Shown in pieces: positions 8,949-19,938 of a stretch of DNA of 64,000 nt. The stretch lies in NCBI RefSeq assembly GCF_027922325.1, contig NZ_BSFL01000002.1, positions 310,001-374,000 on the forward strand. Direction: 5' to 3'. Position 1 is the first letter of the stretch. The number at the start of each line of letters is the position of its first letter. The position numbers were made by a program, and so were the translations under genes. Source of the DNA: Methylopila turkensis (lineage in GTDB: Bacteria; Pseudomonadota; Alphaproteobacteria; Rhizobiales; Methylopilaceae). The notes under the pieces were generated by a model that saw only the letters and a list, made by a program, of their open reading frames with translations, ran no database searches and had not been told where the DNA came from.

Positions 8949-9273
8949 ACCGCCATGTCCCCGATTGGGCGACCGCCTCGCGAACCAAGGCGAACGCTTG
9001 TCTGTAATGAGGCTGACTTTGGCGTGTATTCGTTAAAGAGCGCTTAACCTTAACCTTTAACCGTAAGCGTCGCTTCTGCCCCGATGCACTGGCGTATTAG
9101 GGACACACTGCGCACGCAGCGGCGCGGCGCGGATGAAGTCAGCGGTCGACAAAATGGGCTGGCTTAGCTGCGCGCCATGTGGCGCATGCGGCCGATGGGG
9201 ATGAGGGACTGGGAGGGCTGAGGCCACAGCCCGAGCAGAGTCGCCCGGACTGCGATAGGCCTTCGCGGTCGTG
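8949..9273. other. 325-bp intergenic region between divergent/adjacent omp and glmM
   Basis: No convincing gene. It holds the upstream region of omp, including an AT-rich patch at about 9028-9062 with four TTAA tetramers (9033, 9044, 9050, 9057). It also carries a 17-bp sequence (9084-9100) nearly identical to one at 48936-48952. The remainder is GC-rich with imperfect GCGC palindromes near 9169-9190. Confidence 0.6.
9033..9047. promoter_or_regulatory. CtrA-type box (TTAA-N7-TTAA) upstream of omp
   Basis: TTAA at 9033-9036, a 7-nt spacer AGAGCGC, then TTAA at 9044-9047 followed by CC. This is an exact match to the canonical CtrA site. It lies 85-99 bp upstream of the omp start, in a cluster with further TTAA half-sites at 9050 and 9057. 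The regulator itself is not in the window. Confidence 0.6.
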
Positions 9274-10620
9274 TCAGGCGGCGGCCTTGGTGATGACGTC
9301 GACCACGCCGTCGACCACGTCGGCGACGAGGTCGCGGTCGTCTCCCTCCGCCATGACGCGGATCACCGGCTCGGTGCCGGACGGGCGGATGACGAGGCGG
9401 CCGTCATGGCCGAGCCGCGTAGTCGCAGCCGCGATCGCGGCGCGCACGGCGTCATCGTCGAGCGGGCGGCCCGACTTGTAGCGCACATTCTTCATGATCT
9501 GCGGCAGCGGCTCGAAGCGGTGGCAGATCTCCGACACCGGGCGGTCGGCCTTCTGCACCACGGCGAGGAGCTGAAGCGCTGCGACGAGCCCGTCGCCGGT
9601 GGTGGCGTAGTCCGACAGCACGATGTGGCCCGAGGGTTCGCCGCCGAGATTGTACCCTTGCGCGCGCATGCGCTCGACCACGTAGCGGTCGCCGACCGGC
9701 GTGCGCTCGAGCGTCAGGCCGAGCGAGGCGAGATAGCGCTCGAGCCCGAGATTGGACATGATGGTCGAGACGAGGCCCGGCGCGGACAGCCGCCCCTCCT
9801 CCGCCCAGGACTGCGCCACCACCGCCATGAGCTGGTCGCCGTCGACCACATGGCCCTTCTCGTCGACGATGATGACGCGGTCTGCGTCGCCGTCGAGCGC
9901 GATGCCGATGTCCGCGCGGGTCTCGCGCACCTTGGCGATCAGAGCGTTCGGCGCGGTCGAGCCCACGTCCTTGTTGATGTTCATGCCGTTCGGCTCCACG
10001 CCGATCGCGACCACCTCGGCCCCGAGCTCCCACAGCGCCTCGGGCGCGACCTTGTAGGCGGCGCCGTTGGCGCAGTCGACGACCACGCGCAGGCCCTCGA
10101 GCGAAAGGTTGCGGGTCAGCGTGCGCTTGGCGAACTCGATGTAGCGCGCCTGCGCGCCCTCGATGCGCTTGGCGCGGCCGAGAGTCTCGGAGGAGGCGAG
10201 CTTCGGTCCGAGGTCGGCGTCGAGCAGCGCCTCGATCTCCAGCTCGTCCTCGTCGGACAGCTTGTAGCCGTCCGGCGCGAACAGCTTGATGCCGTTGTCG
10301 GCGAAAGGATTGTGCGAGGCCGAGATCATGACGCCGAGGTCGGCGCGCATGGAGCGCGTCAGCAGCGCGATCGCCGGCGTCGGCATCGGCCCGAGCAGCA
10401 GCACGTCGACCCCGACCGAGGTGAAGCCCGCCTGCAGCGCGCTCTCGATCATGTAGCCGGAGAGCCGCGTGTCTTTGCCGATCACCACCCGGTGCCGGTG
10501 GTCGCCGCGGCGGAAGGCGATGCCGGCGGCCATGCCGACCTTCATCGCGAAGTCGGGCGTGATGGGGAACTTGTTGGCCTGGCCGCGGATGCCGTCGGTG
10601 CCGAAATACTTGCGCGTCAT
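9274..10620 (-). CDS. glmM: Phosphoglucosamine mutase
   Basis: A 448-residue enzyme interconverting glucosamine-6-phosphate and glucosamine-1-phosphate for UDP-GlcNAc synthesis. The start [14 protein letters not shown] is the family N-terminus; 13 further upstream in-frame residues are not conserved. The phosphoserine motif ISASHNPF puts the catalytic serine at about 102. The metal loop DGDADR and the C-terminal phosphate-binding RPSGTEP are present. It is downstream of ftsH on the same strand, a common alphaproteobacterial order, with a terminator-like hairpin between them. Confidence 0.97.
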   Translation of the reverse strand: MTRKYFGTDGIRGQANKFPITPDFAMKVGMAAGIAFRRGDHRHRVVIGKDTRLSGYMIESALQAGFTSVGVDVLLLGPMPTPAIALLTRSMRADLGVMISASHNPFADNGIKLFAPDGYKLSDEDELEIEALLDADLGPKLASSETLGRAKRIEGAQARYIEFAKRTLTRNLSLEGLRVVVDCANGAAYKVAPEALWELGAEVVAIGVEPNGMNINKDVGSTAPNALIAKVRETRADIGIALDGDADRVIIVDEKGHVVDGDQLMAVVAQSWAEEGRLSAPGLVSTIMSNLGLERYLASLGLTLERTPVGDRYVVERMRAQGYNLGGEPSGHIVLSDYATTGDGLVAALQLLAVVQKADRPVSEICHRFEPLPQIMKNVRYKSGRPLDDDAVRAAIAAATTRLGHDGRLVIRPSGTEPVIRVMAEGDDRDLVADVVDGVVDVITKAAA

Positions 10621-10755
10621 GAAGCGTTTCTCCCGGCGCGCGAAGCGATGGCCGCGCATGGCCCATGGTCAGTCATAGCGCGATGATAGCGCAAGACGGG
10701 TTCAAAAAGCGTGAGCGATGGTTACGGCGCGGTTGGAGGCGTAACCCGCGCAAAG

Positions 10756-10780
10756 AAAAAGGCCGGGATCGCTCCCGGCC
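10756..10780 (-). terminator. Intrinsic terminator after ftsH
   Basis: On the minus strand GGCCGGGA-GCGA-TCCCGGCC forms an 8-bp GC stem followed directly by TTTTTC. It lies 22-46 bp past the ftsH stop and before glmM, so glmM probably has its own promoter or depends on readthrough. Confidence 0.85.
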
Positions 10781-10801
10781 TCATCTGTTCGTCCGTCAGC
10801 C

Positions 10802-12715
10802 TCACGCCTGCGGCTGCGGCTCCAGCCCGCTGTCGGGCCGCGGCCGGGGCTTGCCCGCGGTCGGCACCGCGGAGCCGCGCGGGGCCGGCGGTTCGTCGGC
10901 GGCGTCGCGCACCGGCGGCTTGCCGGCGAGCAGGCCCTTGATCTCCTCGCCCGTCAGCGTCTCGTATTCGAGCAGCGCCTTGGCGAGCTGGTCCATCTGG
11001 TCCTTGTGCTCGGTGATGATCCGCCGCGCGGTCTCGTAGCCCTCGTCGATGAAGCGTTTGATCTCGTTGTCGATCTTCAGCATCGTCGTGCCGGACACGT
11101 TCTGCTGGCGCGCGACCGACATACCGAGGAACACCTCGTCCTGGTTCTCGCCATAAGCGACGGTGCCGAGCTCCTTGGAGAAGCCCCAGCGCGTCACCAT
11201 CCCGCGGGCGATGTTGGTCGCCATCTGGATGTCCGACTGGGCGCCGGCCGTCACCTTGTCGTCGCCGAAGAACACCTCCTCCGCCACGCGCCCGCCCATC
11301 GCCATCGCGAGGCGCGAGGTGAGCTGCTCGTAGGAGATCGAGATCTGGTCCTTCTCCGGCAGGTACTGGACCATGCCGAGCGCGCGGCCGCGCGGAATGA
11401 TCGTCGCCTTGTGGATCGGATCGTTCGCCGGCGTGTAGAGCGCGACGATGGCGTGGCCGGCCTCGTGATAGGCGGTGACCCTCTTCTCCTCGTCGGTCAT
11501 GACCATGCGACGCTCGGCGCCCATCATGATCTTGTCCTTGGCCGAGTCGAACTCGGCCGAGGTGACCATGCGCTTCGAGCGGCGTGCGGCGAGCAGCGCC
11601 GCCTCGTTGACGAGGTTCATCAGGTCGGCGCCGGAGAAGCCCGGCGTGCCGCGCGCGACCGTCTTGAGGTCGACGTCCGGCGCCAGCGGCACCTTGCGGA
11701 CGTGGACCTTCAGGATCTTCTCGCGGCCGATGATGTCCGGGTTGCCCACCACGACCTGGCGGTCGAAGCGGCCTGGACGCATCAGCGCGGGGTCGAGCAC
11801 GTCCGGACGGTTGGTCGCGGCGATGAGGATGATGCCCTCGTTCGCCTCGAAGCCGTCCATCTCGACGAGGAGCTGGTTCAGCGTCTGCTCGCGCTCGTCG
11901 TTGCCGCCGCCGAGGCCAGCGCCGCGATGGCGGCCGACCGCGTCGATCTCGTCGATGAAGATGATGCAGGGCGCGTTCTTTTTGGCCTGCTCGAACATGT
12001 CGCGCACGCGGCTCGCGCCGACGCCCACGAACATCTCGACGAAATCGGAGCCCGAGATCGTGAAGAACGGCACGTTCGCCTCGCCGGCGACGGCGCGCGC
12101 GATCAGCGTCTTACCGGTGCCGGGAGGTCCGACGAGCAGCACGCCCCGCGGAATGCGGCCGCCGAGGCGCTGGAACTTCTGCGGATCGCGCAGGAACTCC
12201 ACGATCTCCTGCAGGTCGTCCTTGGCCTCGTCGACGCCGGCCACGTCCTCGAAGGTCACGCGGCCATGCGCCTCGGTGAGAAGCTTGGCCTTCGACTTGC
12301 CGAAGCCCATGGCCTTGCCGGCCCCGCCCTGCATCTGGCGCGACAGGAACACCCAGACGGCGATCAGCGCGATGAACGGCAGCCACTGCAGCAGCAGCGC
12401 CACGAACCAGGGCATGCTCTCGCCGGGCGGACGCGCGGTGATCGCGACGCCCTTGGCGTAGAGCTTCTGCACCAGCGACGGATCGTTCGGCGCGTAGGTC
12501 TGGAACTGCGTGCCGTCGGTGTACTGGCCCGAAATGTTCGGCCCCTCGATCGTCACGCCGCGCACGCGGCCGTTGTCGACCTCGGTCAGGAGCTGGCTGA
12601 ACGAGATGTCGTTCGTCTGCGCCCGCTGCCCGGGGTTCTGGAACAGAGTGAACAGCGCAAGCAGCAGCAGAACGATGATCACCCAGAGGGCGAAGTTCCG
12701 GAAGTTCGGGTTCAT
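10802..12715 (-). CDS. ftsH: ATP-dependent zinc metalloprotease FtsH
   Basis: A 637-residue inner-membrane AAA+ protease degrading misfolded membrane proteins and regulatory substrates. The start [14 protein letters not shown] is the conserved N-terminus; 45 in-frame residues upstream are rejected as unconserved. Two transmembrane segments (about 8-26 and 100-125) bracket a periplasmic loop. The AAA domain has Walker A GPPGTGKT (about 195), Walker [10 protein letters not shown], and the SRH region. The zinc site HEAGH is near 417. A Pro/Ala-rich tail ends the protein. HflK and HflC, its usual membrane partners, are encoded at 55.9-58.1 kb. It is divergent from the ATPase zeta gene. Confidence 0.98.
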   Translation of the reverse strand: MNPNFRNFALWVIIVLLLLALFTLFQNPGQRAQTNDISFSQLLTEVDNGRVRGVTIEGPNISGQYTDGTQFQTYAPNDPSLVQKLYAKGVAITARPPGESMPWFVALLLQWLPFIALIAVWVFLSRQMQGGAGKAMGFGKSKAKLLTEAHGRVTFEDVAGVDEAKDDLQEIVEFLRDPQKFQRLGGRIPRGVLLVGPPGTGKTLIARAVAGEANVPFFTISGSDFVEMFVGVGASRVRDMFEQAKKNAPCIIFIDEIDAVGRHRGAGLGGGNDEREQTLNQLLVEMDGFEANEGIILIAATNRPDVLDPALMRPGRFDRQVVVGNPDIIGREKILKVHVRKVPLAPDVDLKTVARGTPGFSGADLMNLVNEAALLAARRSKRMVTSAEFDSAKDKIMMGAERRMVMTDEEKRVTAYHEAGHAIVALYTPANDPIHKATIIPRGRALGMVQYLPEKDQISISYEQLTSRLAMAMGGRVAEEVFFGDDKVTAGAQSDIQMATNIARGMVTRWGFSKELGTVAYGENQDEVFLGMSVARQQNVSGTTMLKIDNEIKRFIDEGYETARRIITEHKDQMDQLAKALLEYETLTGEEIKGLLAGKPPVRDAADEPPAPRGSAVPTAGKPRPRPDSGLEPQPQA

Positions 12716-12914
12716 TGCGGGCCTTTCGCGTCGGTCGCGGCGGCGGAGCCATGGGCCAGCGACGCTTGGCCGAATGTAAGGCCGGGCGCTCGCTCTGCCA
12801 AGACGAACGAATGACGGGAGAATGCGAAGGTCGCGTTGTCTTCGCCACAATTGCGCGGTGTAGTCGCACGGATGGAGCGATGCGTGGCGGCGTGACCGCC
12901 AAAAAGGACGTGTG

Positions 12915-13238
12915 ATGACTACCTTCGACCAACGCGAGCAGGCGTTCGAGGCGATGTTCGCCCATGACGAAGCGATCCGGTTCTACGCCTATGCGCGGCG
13001 GAACAAGCTGCTCGGCCTCTGGGCGGCGGGGAAGCTCGGCAAGACCGGCGACGCCGCCGACGCCTACGCCAAGGCGGTCGTGCTGGCCGACTTCGAGGAG
13101 GCCGGCGACGAGGACGTTTTCCGTAAGCTGCGGCGCGACTTCGACCGCGCCGGCGTGTCCGAGCCCGACCAGACGATCCGCGGCAAGATGGCCGAGCTGC
13201 TGTTCGTCGCGGTCCAGCAGGTCAAGACCGAGCAATAG
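12915..13238 (+). CDS. F1-ATPase inhibitor subunit zeta (DUF1476)
   Basis: A 107-residue protein with the family N-terminus [21 protein letters not shown], then [15 protein letters not shown], and a four-helix C-terminal core. In Paracoccus denitrificans this family is the zeta inhibitor, whose N-terminal helix enters the F1 head and blocks ATP hydrolysis, functionally like mitochondrial IF1. It is restricted to Alphaproteobacteria. AAAAAGGACG precedes the start as a Shine-Dalgarno sequence; a GTG just before the ATG is the alternative. It is transcribed divergently from ftsH and is remote from the atp operon. Confidence 0.88.
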   Translation: MTTFDQREQAFEAMFAHDEAIRFYAYARRNKLLGLWAAGKLGKTGDAADAYAKAVVLADFEEAGDEDVFRKLRRDFDRAGVSEPDQTIRGKMAELLFVAVQQVKTEQ

Positions 13239-13472
13239 CGCACTCCCGGCTGGAGGCCGCGCGGCCCGACCGCGGGAGCGGCGGCCTCAGGCCCTTAGCG
13301 GCAGGTCGCGGAATTCTTCCATCGCGCCGGATACTCCGACCGCGCCTGCCTACGAAATCCCACAATCGGCGCGTGAAACTCGGCGGCGCATCGGCGCGTT
13401 GTAGCGTCGCTTCGGGCGGCTCGCGGGCGGGCGGGGGTTCCGGCGCATCACAGGGAACGTAAGGAGTCCCGC

Positions 13473-14270
13473 ATGTCACCCCTACTCAAGCGTCTGCTCT
13501 GCGCCTCGGGCGCGCTGGCGATGTCCGCCGGCGCCGCCTGGGCCGCCCCCGCCACGGCGACCGCCTCGGTCAACGTCCGTTCGGGCCCCGGAACCGGCTA
13601 CGCCGTCGTCGACACGCTTCGGCCGGGCGAAACGGTCGAGGTCATCGGCTGCACCGGCTCCTGGTGCGAGATCGATACCGGAGCCGGCTCCGGCTTCGCC
13701 AGCGCCAGCTATCTCGACATCGGCGGCGGATCGCGCTCCACCGTGGTGATCGAGGAGCCGGACGACGACGTGTTCGTCTCGGGCCTCTCCATCGGCGGCT
13801 ATTGGGACAACCGCCCCTGGTACTTCTACGACGGCAGCTACTACTGGGGCGGTCGCTGGTACGGCTACCGACCCGGCCGCCCGGGCTGGCGGGGCTCGCA
13901 CCGGCCGCGGCCGCCACATTGGGGACGCCCCGGCCGGCCGGGCTGGCATGGCGACCGCCCCGGTCGCCCGGGTCGGCCTGACCGTCCCGGCCGTCCGGAC
14001 TGGAACGGCGGGCGGCCGGACCGTCCTGACAGGCCCGGCCGGCCGGGCTGGGACGGCGACCGTCCCGGACGGCCCGACAGGCCGGACCGCCCCGACCGGC
14101 CGAGCCGGCCGGACTTCGGCGGCGACCGCGGCGGCGGACGCGACGTCGATCGCGGCGATCGCGGCGGCGGGCGTGATTTCGACCGCGGCGGCGGGCGCGA
14201 GTTCAACCGGATGGGCCCGAGCGACGGCGGACGGTCGCCCGGCGGCGGCGGAAGGGACCGGGACCGCTAA
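13473..14270 (+). CDS. Secreted SH3b-domain protein with Arg-Pro-Gly-Asp repeat tail
   Basis: A 265-residue exported protein. A signal peptide (MSPLLKRLLCASGALAMSAGAAWAAP) is followed by a bacterial SH3 domain (about 28-85; SVNVRSGPGTGYAVVDTLRPGE, GSWCEI, GFASASYL). A Tyr/Trp-rich linker follows (WYFYDGSYYWGGRWYG). The last 150 residues are low complexity: many RPGRPD/RPDRPGRP units and then Gly/Asp/Arg-rich GGGRD units. SH3b domains usually bind cell-wall peptides, so periplasmic or surface location is inferred; the function of the cationic tail is unknown. A strong terminator follows. The upstream 234 bp (13239-13472) hold no recognisable gene. Confidence 0.8.
   Translation: MSPLLKRLLCASGALAMSAGAAWAAPATATASVNVRSGPGTGYAVVDTLRPGETVEVIGCTGSWCEIDTGAGSGFASASYLDIGGGSRSTVVIEEPDDDVFVSGLSIGGYWDNRPWYFYDGSYYWGGRWYGYRPGRPGWRGSHRPRPPHWGRPGRPGWHGDRPGRPGRPDRPGRPDWNGGRPDRPDRPGRPGWDGDRPGRPDRPDRPDRPSRPDFGGDRGGGRDVDRGDRGGGRDFDRGGGREFNRMGPSDGGRSPGGGGRDRDR
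13895..14260. repeat. Degenerate tandem repeat encoding RPGRPD/GGGRD units
   Basis: The DNA consists of imperfect short units around CGxCCCGGCCGxCC that encode Arg-Pro-Gly-Arg-Pro-Asp runs, then GGCGGCGG(A/G)C(G/A) units encoding Gly-Gly-Arg-Asp. It lies within the SH3b gene. Such units can change in number by slippage or recombination. Confidence 0.7.
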
Positions 14271-14291
14271 CCGGTCCGGCGCGCTGAGCGA

Positions 14292-14317
14292 GGGCGGCCC
14301 AAGGGCCGCCCTTTTTT
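14292..14317 (+). terminator. Intrinsic terminator of the SH3b gene
   Basis: GGGCGGCCC, AA loop, GGGCCGCCC, then six T. The stem is a perfect 9 bp and the hairpin lies 22 bp after the stop codon. Confidence 0.93.
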
Positions 14318-14406
14318 GTCCCGCAAGCCGGCGGGCGGGGCGGGCCGCGACCTTCGGCGCGTCTTTTGGATCCGGACATCATGCAAACGCCGGGATGAAC
14401 CAATCA

Positions 14407-14500
14407 CGTCATGCCCGGCGGAGCCAGGCATCCCCGATTTTCTAGGTTCGCCGAGCTCTACTGAGAAGTCGTGGACACCAGCGAAGGCGCGGGCGTCACG
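14407..14500. repeat. Decayed REP-like palindromic element
   Basis: It begins CGTCATGCCCGGCGGAGCC and ends GCGGGCGTCACG, with an internal AAGTCGTGGACACC that matches the right arm of the element at 6704-6794 (AAGTCGTGGATACC). The arms are less complementary, so this looks like an older copy. It lies between the SH3b terminator and the purB stop. Confidence 0.6.
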
Positions 14501-14537
14501 TGGCGACGCCTCCCGAGACAGGCCTGATCCGGTCGGC

Positions 14538-15845
<1,308 letters not shown>

Positions 15846-15962
15846 GCGGACTCGTCTCCGATAAGATGCGGGCGCGCATAACATGGAACTGCAGTCGGAT
15901 GTCCAGTCAGATCGTGATCGCTCCGATCGGATAGGGATTACCGGAGAAGCGCGGCATGACCT

Positions 15963-16358
15963 TCAATCCGAAAACTCTCCAGTCTTGGGATCCGCGATCC
16001 TCCAAGAATTTTCGGAGCCATACCATTCGCATTCACCGATGACTGACAGCTCCAAGATCTTTATTTTTTGCTTCTCGATAAAAAGTCCGTATGTGCCTCC
16101 ATACGGCAACCCATCCATTTCAAAATGGCAATAATTTCCCACCCCATGCCATCCATCCGGAAGCGCAACGACGCCCGGATGGCCCAGATAGGTATAGCGA
16201 CCGGCACCAGTATGTTCCCTGTATTCGACTTGCAACTCCGATATGTCCGGAAAGCCTTTGTCGGAATACGCCACGTGGAACCGACCGAGAATATCCTTCT
16301 CAAGCTCTGTCAGTTGCGGATCGGTCCCCGCCGGCGATGCGCCCCACCATAGGGTCAT
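15963..16358 (-). CDS. Hypothetical protein of atypical composition
   Basis: 131 residues, no family recognised. The protein is rich in aromatic residues and Gly and has no signal peptide or membrane segment. Notable stretches are YREHTGAGRYTYLGHPGVV, GVGNYCHFEMDGLPYGGTYG and IECEWYGSENSW-like C-terminal strands, suggesting a small beta-rich cytoplasmic fold. Its DNA is clearly AT-richer (near 50% GC) than all neighbours. The ATG sits one base after the TGA of the upstream methyltransferase gene (TGA-G-ATG), so translation is probably coupled. Horizontal acquisition is inferred. A small immunity-like protein is possible but unsupported. Confidence 0.6.
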   Translation of the reverse strand: MTLWWGASPAGTDPQLTELEKDILGRFHVAYSDKGFPDISELQVEYREHTGAGRYTYLGHPGVVALPDGWHGVGNYCHFEMDGLPYGGTYGLFIEKQKIKILELSVIGECEWYGSENSWRIADPKTGEFSD

Positions 16359-16359
16359 C

Positions 16360-17187
16360 TCAGCCCTGCCCTTCGTCCTTCAACGGCTTCAGCACGTTAC
16401 GCGTCCGGCCTTCCGGCCCCGGCCGTCCTTCGACCAGCGCGGTGACGACGCCGTGCAGGGTCTGCAGATCCTGCTTCGTCGGCTCCATGCGGTGGATCAT
16501 GTTGCGCAGGTTGCGCACCATCGAGGCGCGCTTGTCGGCGGAGCGGAAGAAGCCGGCCTCGTCGAGCTCGCCTTCGAGATGGCGGTAGAACGCGATCGCC
16601 TCCGCCTGGGACGCCTCGGGCGAGCGCGGCGGCATCGCGAAGGCCGGTGCGCCGCCGGTCGCCGCCTTGAACCACTCGTAGCCGACGAGCAGCACGGCCT
16701 GGGCGAGGTTGAGGCTGGCGTAAGCCGGATTGACGGGGAAGGTGACGACCCGGCTCGCGAGCGCGACCTCGTCATTGTCGAGCCCGGTGCGCTCGCGGCC
16801 GAACAGCACGCCGGCGCGCCCGCCGCCCGCGCCATGCGCGACGAGCCGGCCCGCCGCGGCGTCGGGCGCGTCCACCGGCTTCGCCTGCCCGCGCTCGCGC
16901 GCCGTGGTGGCGAACAGCAGGGTGAGATCGGCGACCGCCTCCTCGAGCGTGTCGAACACCTGCGCCTGCGCCAGCACGTAGTCGGCGCCGGCCGAGAACG
17001 CGATCGCGGTCTCCGAGCGGACGTCCGCCCGCCCCTGCACGACCCGCAGGTCCGTCAGGCCGAAATTGGCCATGGCGCGCGCGACCGATCCGACGTTCTC
17101 CGCGAGCTGGGGCTGCACCAACACGATCGCCGGCCCCTCGGGCAGCGCGGCCGCGAGGTCGGCTTTGGTGTGGTCGGTTCCGGCCAT
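16360..17187 (-). CDS. TrmJ-type tRNA/rRNA methyltransferase (TrmH/SpoU family group 1)
   Basis: 275 residues, a SPOUT-class enzyme using S-adenosylmethionine. The three knot motifs are visible: IVLVQPQLAENVGSVARAM (motif 1), LFGRERTGLDNDEV (motif 2) and INPAYASLNLAQAV-like VNPAYASLNLAQAV (motif 3). This arrangement matches TrmJ, which methylates the ribose at position 32 of tRNAs. The C-terminal helical extension (EGELDEAGFFRSADKRASMVRNLRNMIHRM) is the dimer-forming TrmJ tail. It is followed immediately by the low-GC ORF. Exact target nucleotide is inferred. Confidence 0.88.
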   Translation of the reverse strand: MAGTDHTKADLAAALPEGPAIVLVQPQLAENVGSVARAMANFGLTDLRVVQGRADVRSETAIAFSAGADYVLAQAQVFDTLEEAVADLTLLFATTARERGQAKPVDAPDAAAGRLVAHGAGGGRAGVLFGRERTGLDNDEVALASRVVTFPVNPAYASLNLAQAVLLVGYEWFKAATGGAPAFAMPPRSPEASQAEAIAFYRHLEGELDEAGFFRSADKRASMVRNLRNMIHRMEPTKQDLQTLHGVVTALVEGRPGPEGRTRNVLKPLKDEGQG

Positions 17188-17257
17188 GCCGTTCGGGCCT
17201 TCGAAGGTTTCTCGTGGGGGCGGAGCGATAGCACGCGGGCGCGCGGCCGCGCCAACC

Positions 17258-18454
17258 TCAGTCCGCGCCGCGGTCGAACGCCGCGAAGGCGAAGGCGATC
17301 AGCGGCAGGATCGCGCCGACCGCGGCGACGCCCGGCCAACCGAAGCTCGTCATCAGCGGGCTCACCAGCGTCGAGCCGGCCGCGCCGCCGAGGAACAGGA
17401 TCGCGACATATAGCCCGTTCAGCCGGCCGCGCGCCTCGGCATCGAGGCCGTAGATCGCGCGCTGTCCGAGGATCATGTTGATCTGGACGCCGACGTCGAC
17501 CACCACCGCCCCGAACAGGAGGCCGGCGAGGCCGAGCCAGCCGTCGGCGCCCGCGACGGCGAAGCCGACGGACGCCATGACCAGAGCCGCCAGCGTGCCG
17601 GGATAGGTCAGGCCGCGGTCGGCGAGCTTGCCGGCCCAGGGCGCGACAAGCGCGCCGGTCGCGCCCGCCAACGCGAACAGGCCGACGAGCGAATGGGAAA
17701 AGCCGTAGGCGTCGATCAGGCGCATCGGCGCCGCCGTCCAGAACAGGCTGAACACGGCGAACATCGCCGCCTGGTAGCCCGCCCGGCGGCGCAGCACGCC
17801 ATGGCGCGCGAGCAGCTTCGGCATGGACGCGAGGAAGGCGCCGTAGCCCATGCCGCCCTCGGGCCGGCGCGAGGGCACCGCCGCCCGCACGACGAAGGCG
17901 ATCAGAACCATGAAGGCGGCGGACGCCGCGAACACCGCGCGCCAGCCCGCCACGTCCGCGAGCACGCTGGAGAATGGCCGCGACAGCAGGATGCCGAACA
18001 GCAGCCCGCTCATCACGGTGCCGACGACCTCGCCGCGCTTCTCCTCAGGTGCCGCGCTCGCCACGATCGGCAGCAGCATCTGCGCCGCGACCGAGCCGAC
18101 GCCGATCAGGAACGAGCCGGCGAAGAACCAGCCGCCCGAGGGCGCCGCGGCGGTGAGCGCGAGCGCGAGCGCCGCCGCGAGCAGGGTGACGGTGAGCAGC
18201 CGCCGGCTCTCCGTCAGGTCGACCAGCGGCGCGACCAGGAGGAGGCCCACGCCGTAGCCAACCTGCGTCAGCGCGACGACCGAGCTCGCCGTCGCCGGAT
18301 CGAGCCCGAGGCCCGCCGCGATCAGGTCGACCAGCGGCTGCGCGTAATAGAGGTTCGCGACGATCGCGCCGCAGGCGACGGCGGCGACGAAGACCAGACG
18401 GCGGTCGGCGCCGGCGGGCGGCGCGCCGACAGTCGCGCTTTCGACTTTGCTCAT
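17258..18454 (-). CDS. Major facilitator superfamily transporter
   Basis: About 398 residues from ATG 18454 (MSKVESATVG); an in-frame GTG at 18508 would add 18 residues. About twelve hydrophobic segments are seen, beginning LVFVAAVACGAIVANLYYAQPLV, a motif typical of the DHA-type drug efflux branch. The loop LTESRRLLTVTLLA resembles the MFS loop 2-3 motif. A mid-protein charged loop (PSRRPEGG) separates the two six-helix halves. Substrate is unknown; proton-driven export in the inner membrane is inferred. It is divergent from icd. Confidence 0.88.
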   Translation of the reverse strand: MSKVESATVGAPPAGADRRLVFVAAVACGAIVANLYYAQPLVDLIAAGLGLDPATASSVVALTQVGYGVGLLLVAPLVDLTESRRLLTVTLLAAALALALTAAAPSGGWFFAGSFLIGVGSVAAQMLLPIVASAAPEEKRGEVVGTVMSGLLFGILLSRPFSSVLADVAGWRAVFAASAAFMVLIAFVVRAAVPSRRPEGGMGYGAFLASMPKLLARHGVLRRRAGYQAAMFAVFSLFWTAAPMRLIDAYGFSHSLVGLFALAGATGALVAPWAGKLADRGLTYPGTLAALVMASVGFAVAGADGWLGLAGLLFGAVVVDVGVQINMILGQRAIYGLDAEARGRLNGLYVAILFLGGAAGSTLVSPLMTSFGWPGVAAVGAILPLIAFAFAAFDRGAD

Positions 18455-18642
18455 GAGGCTCGATTCCGACGGAGCGCCGTTTTTGGGGCTTTTCCGCTCA
18501 TCGACCACCCCGCCATGCGCACGACGAACATGCGCCCGCGCATGACCGGCGCTTCCGCCAAAGGCCGCGCGATGCTACACGAGCGCCGAATTGCCGCAGC
18601 GCACCCTCCGCCGTCCCTCCCCTTGCGAAAGGCTGTCCGCAT

Positions 18643-19854
18643 ATGTCGAAGATCAAGGTCGCGAACCCCGTCGTCGAACTCGACGGCGATGAGATGACGC
18701 GGATCATCTGGCAGTACATCAAGGACAAGCTGATCCACCCCTATCTCGACCTGGACCTTCACTACTACGATCTCGGCGTCGAACACCGCGACGCCACCGA
18801 CGACAAGGTGACGGTCGAGGCCGCCGAGGCGATCAAGAAGCACGGCGTCGGCGTGAAATGCGCGACCATCACCCCCGACGAGCAGCGCGTCGAGGAGTTC
18901 AAGCTCAAGAAGATGTGGCGCTCGCCGAACGGCACGATCCGCAACATCCTCGGCGGCGTGATCTTCCGCGAGCCGATCATCTGCAAGAACGTGCCGCGGC
19001 TGGTGCCCGGCTGGACGCAGCCGATCGTCGTCGGCCGCCACGCCTTCGGCGACCAGTACCGCGCGACCGACTTCAAGTTCCCGGGCAAAGGCAAGCTGAC
19101 GATCAAGTTCGTCGGCGAGGACGGCCAGACCATCGAGCACGAGGTGTTCGACGCGCCGGGCTCCGGCGTCGCGATGGCGATGTACAACCTCGACGACTCG
19201 ATCCGCGACTTCGCCCGCGCCTCGCTGAACTACGGCCTCAACCGCGGCTTCCCGGTCTACCTCTCCACCAAGAACACGATCCTCAAGGCCTATGACGGCC
19301 GGTTCAAGGACATCTTCCAGGAGATCTACGAAGCCGAGTTCAAGGACCAGTTCGCCGGCAAGAAGATCTGGTATGAGCACCGCCTGATCGACGACATGGT
19401 GGCCTCCGCCCTGAAGTGGTCCGGCGGCTACGTCTGGGCGTGCAAGAACTACGACGGCGACGTGCAGTCCGATACGGTGGCGCAGGGCTTCGGCTCGCTC
19501 GGCCTGATGACCTCTGTGCTGACGACGCCGGACGGCAAGATAATGGAGGCGGAGGCCGCCCACGGCACCGTCACCCGCCACTATCGCGAGCACCAGAAGG
19601 GCAAGGCGACCTCGACCAACTCGATCGCCTCGATCTTCGCCTGGACCCGCGGCCTCGGCCACCGGGCCAAGCTCGACGACAACGCCGAGCTGAAGCGCTT
19701 CGCCGAGACGCTGGAGAAGGTCTGCGTCGACACGGTCGAAAGCGGCTTCATGACCAAGGACCTCGCGCTGCTCGTCGGCGACGAGCAGACCTGGCTCACC
19801 ACCACCGGCTTCCTCGACAAGATCGACGCCAACCTGCAGAAGGCGATGGCCTGA
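18643..19854 (+). CDS. icd: NADP-dependent isocitrate dehydrogenase
   Basis: A 403-residue TCA-cycle enzyme making 2-oxoglutarate and NADPH. The sequence is the eukaryote-like subfamily II type usual in Alphaproteobacteria ([20 protein letters not shown] at the start, [40 protein letters not shown]). Substrate residues are in SPNGTIRN and the Tyr and Lys blocks. The family signature [20 protein letters not shown] binds Mg and isocitrate. The start ATG follows GCGAAAGGCTGTCCGCAT. Gene length is normal. Confidence 0.97.
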   Translation: MSKIKVANPVVELDGDEMTRIIWQYIKDKLIHPYLDLDLHYYDLGVEHRDATDDKVTVEAAEAIKKHGVGVKCATITPDEQRVEEFKLKKMWRSPNGTIRNILGGVIFREPIICKNVPRLVPGWTQPIVVGRHAFGDQYRATDFKFPGKGKLTIKFVGEDGQTIEHEVFDAPGSGVAMAMYNLDDSIRDFARASLNYGLNRGFPVYLSTKNTILKAYDGRFKDIFQEIYEAEFKDQFAGKKIWYEHRLIDDMVASALKWSGGYVWACKNYDGDVQSDTVAQGFGSLGLMTSVLTTPDGKIMEAEAAHGTVTRHYREHQKGKATSTNSIASIFAWTRGLGHRAKLDDNAELKRFAETLEKVCVDTVESGFMTKDLALLVGDEQTWLTTTGFLDKIDANLQKAMA

Positions 19855-19938
19855 GCCGCGCCCAATTGCGCGACTCTACGTATTTAACTCCAGGTTGCAT
19901 CATGTAGGCTTCTCCTCCTCATGTCGGGAGGGGAAGCC

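Noticed and set aside
11006-12814. A 602-codon plus-strand frame opposite ftsH
   Set aside because: Antisense shadow of a clearly identified gene; no conserved motifs.
13222-13479. Possible 85-residue minus-strand gene between the ATPase zeta gene and the SH3b gene
   Set aside because: No ribosome-binding site, Arg/Pro-rich junk-like sequence, and it overlaps the ends of both flanking genes.
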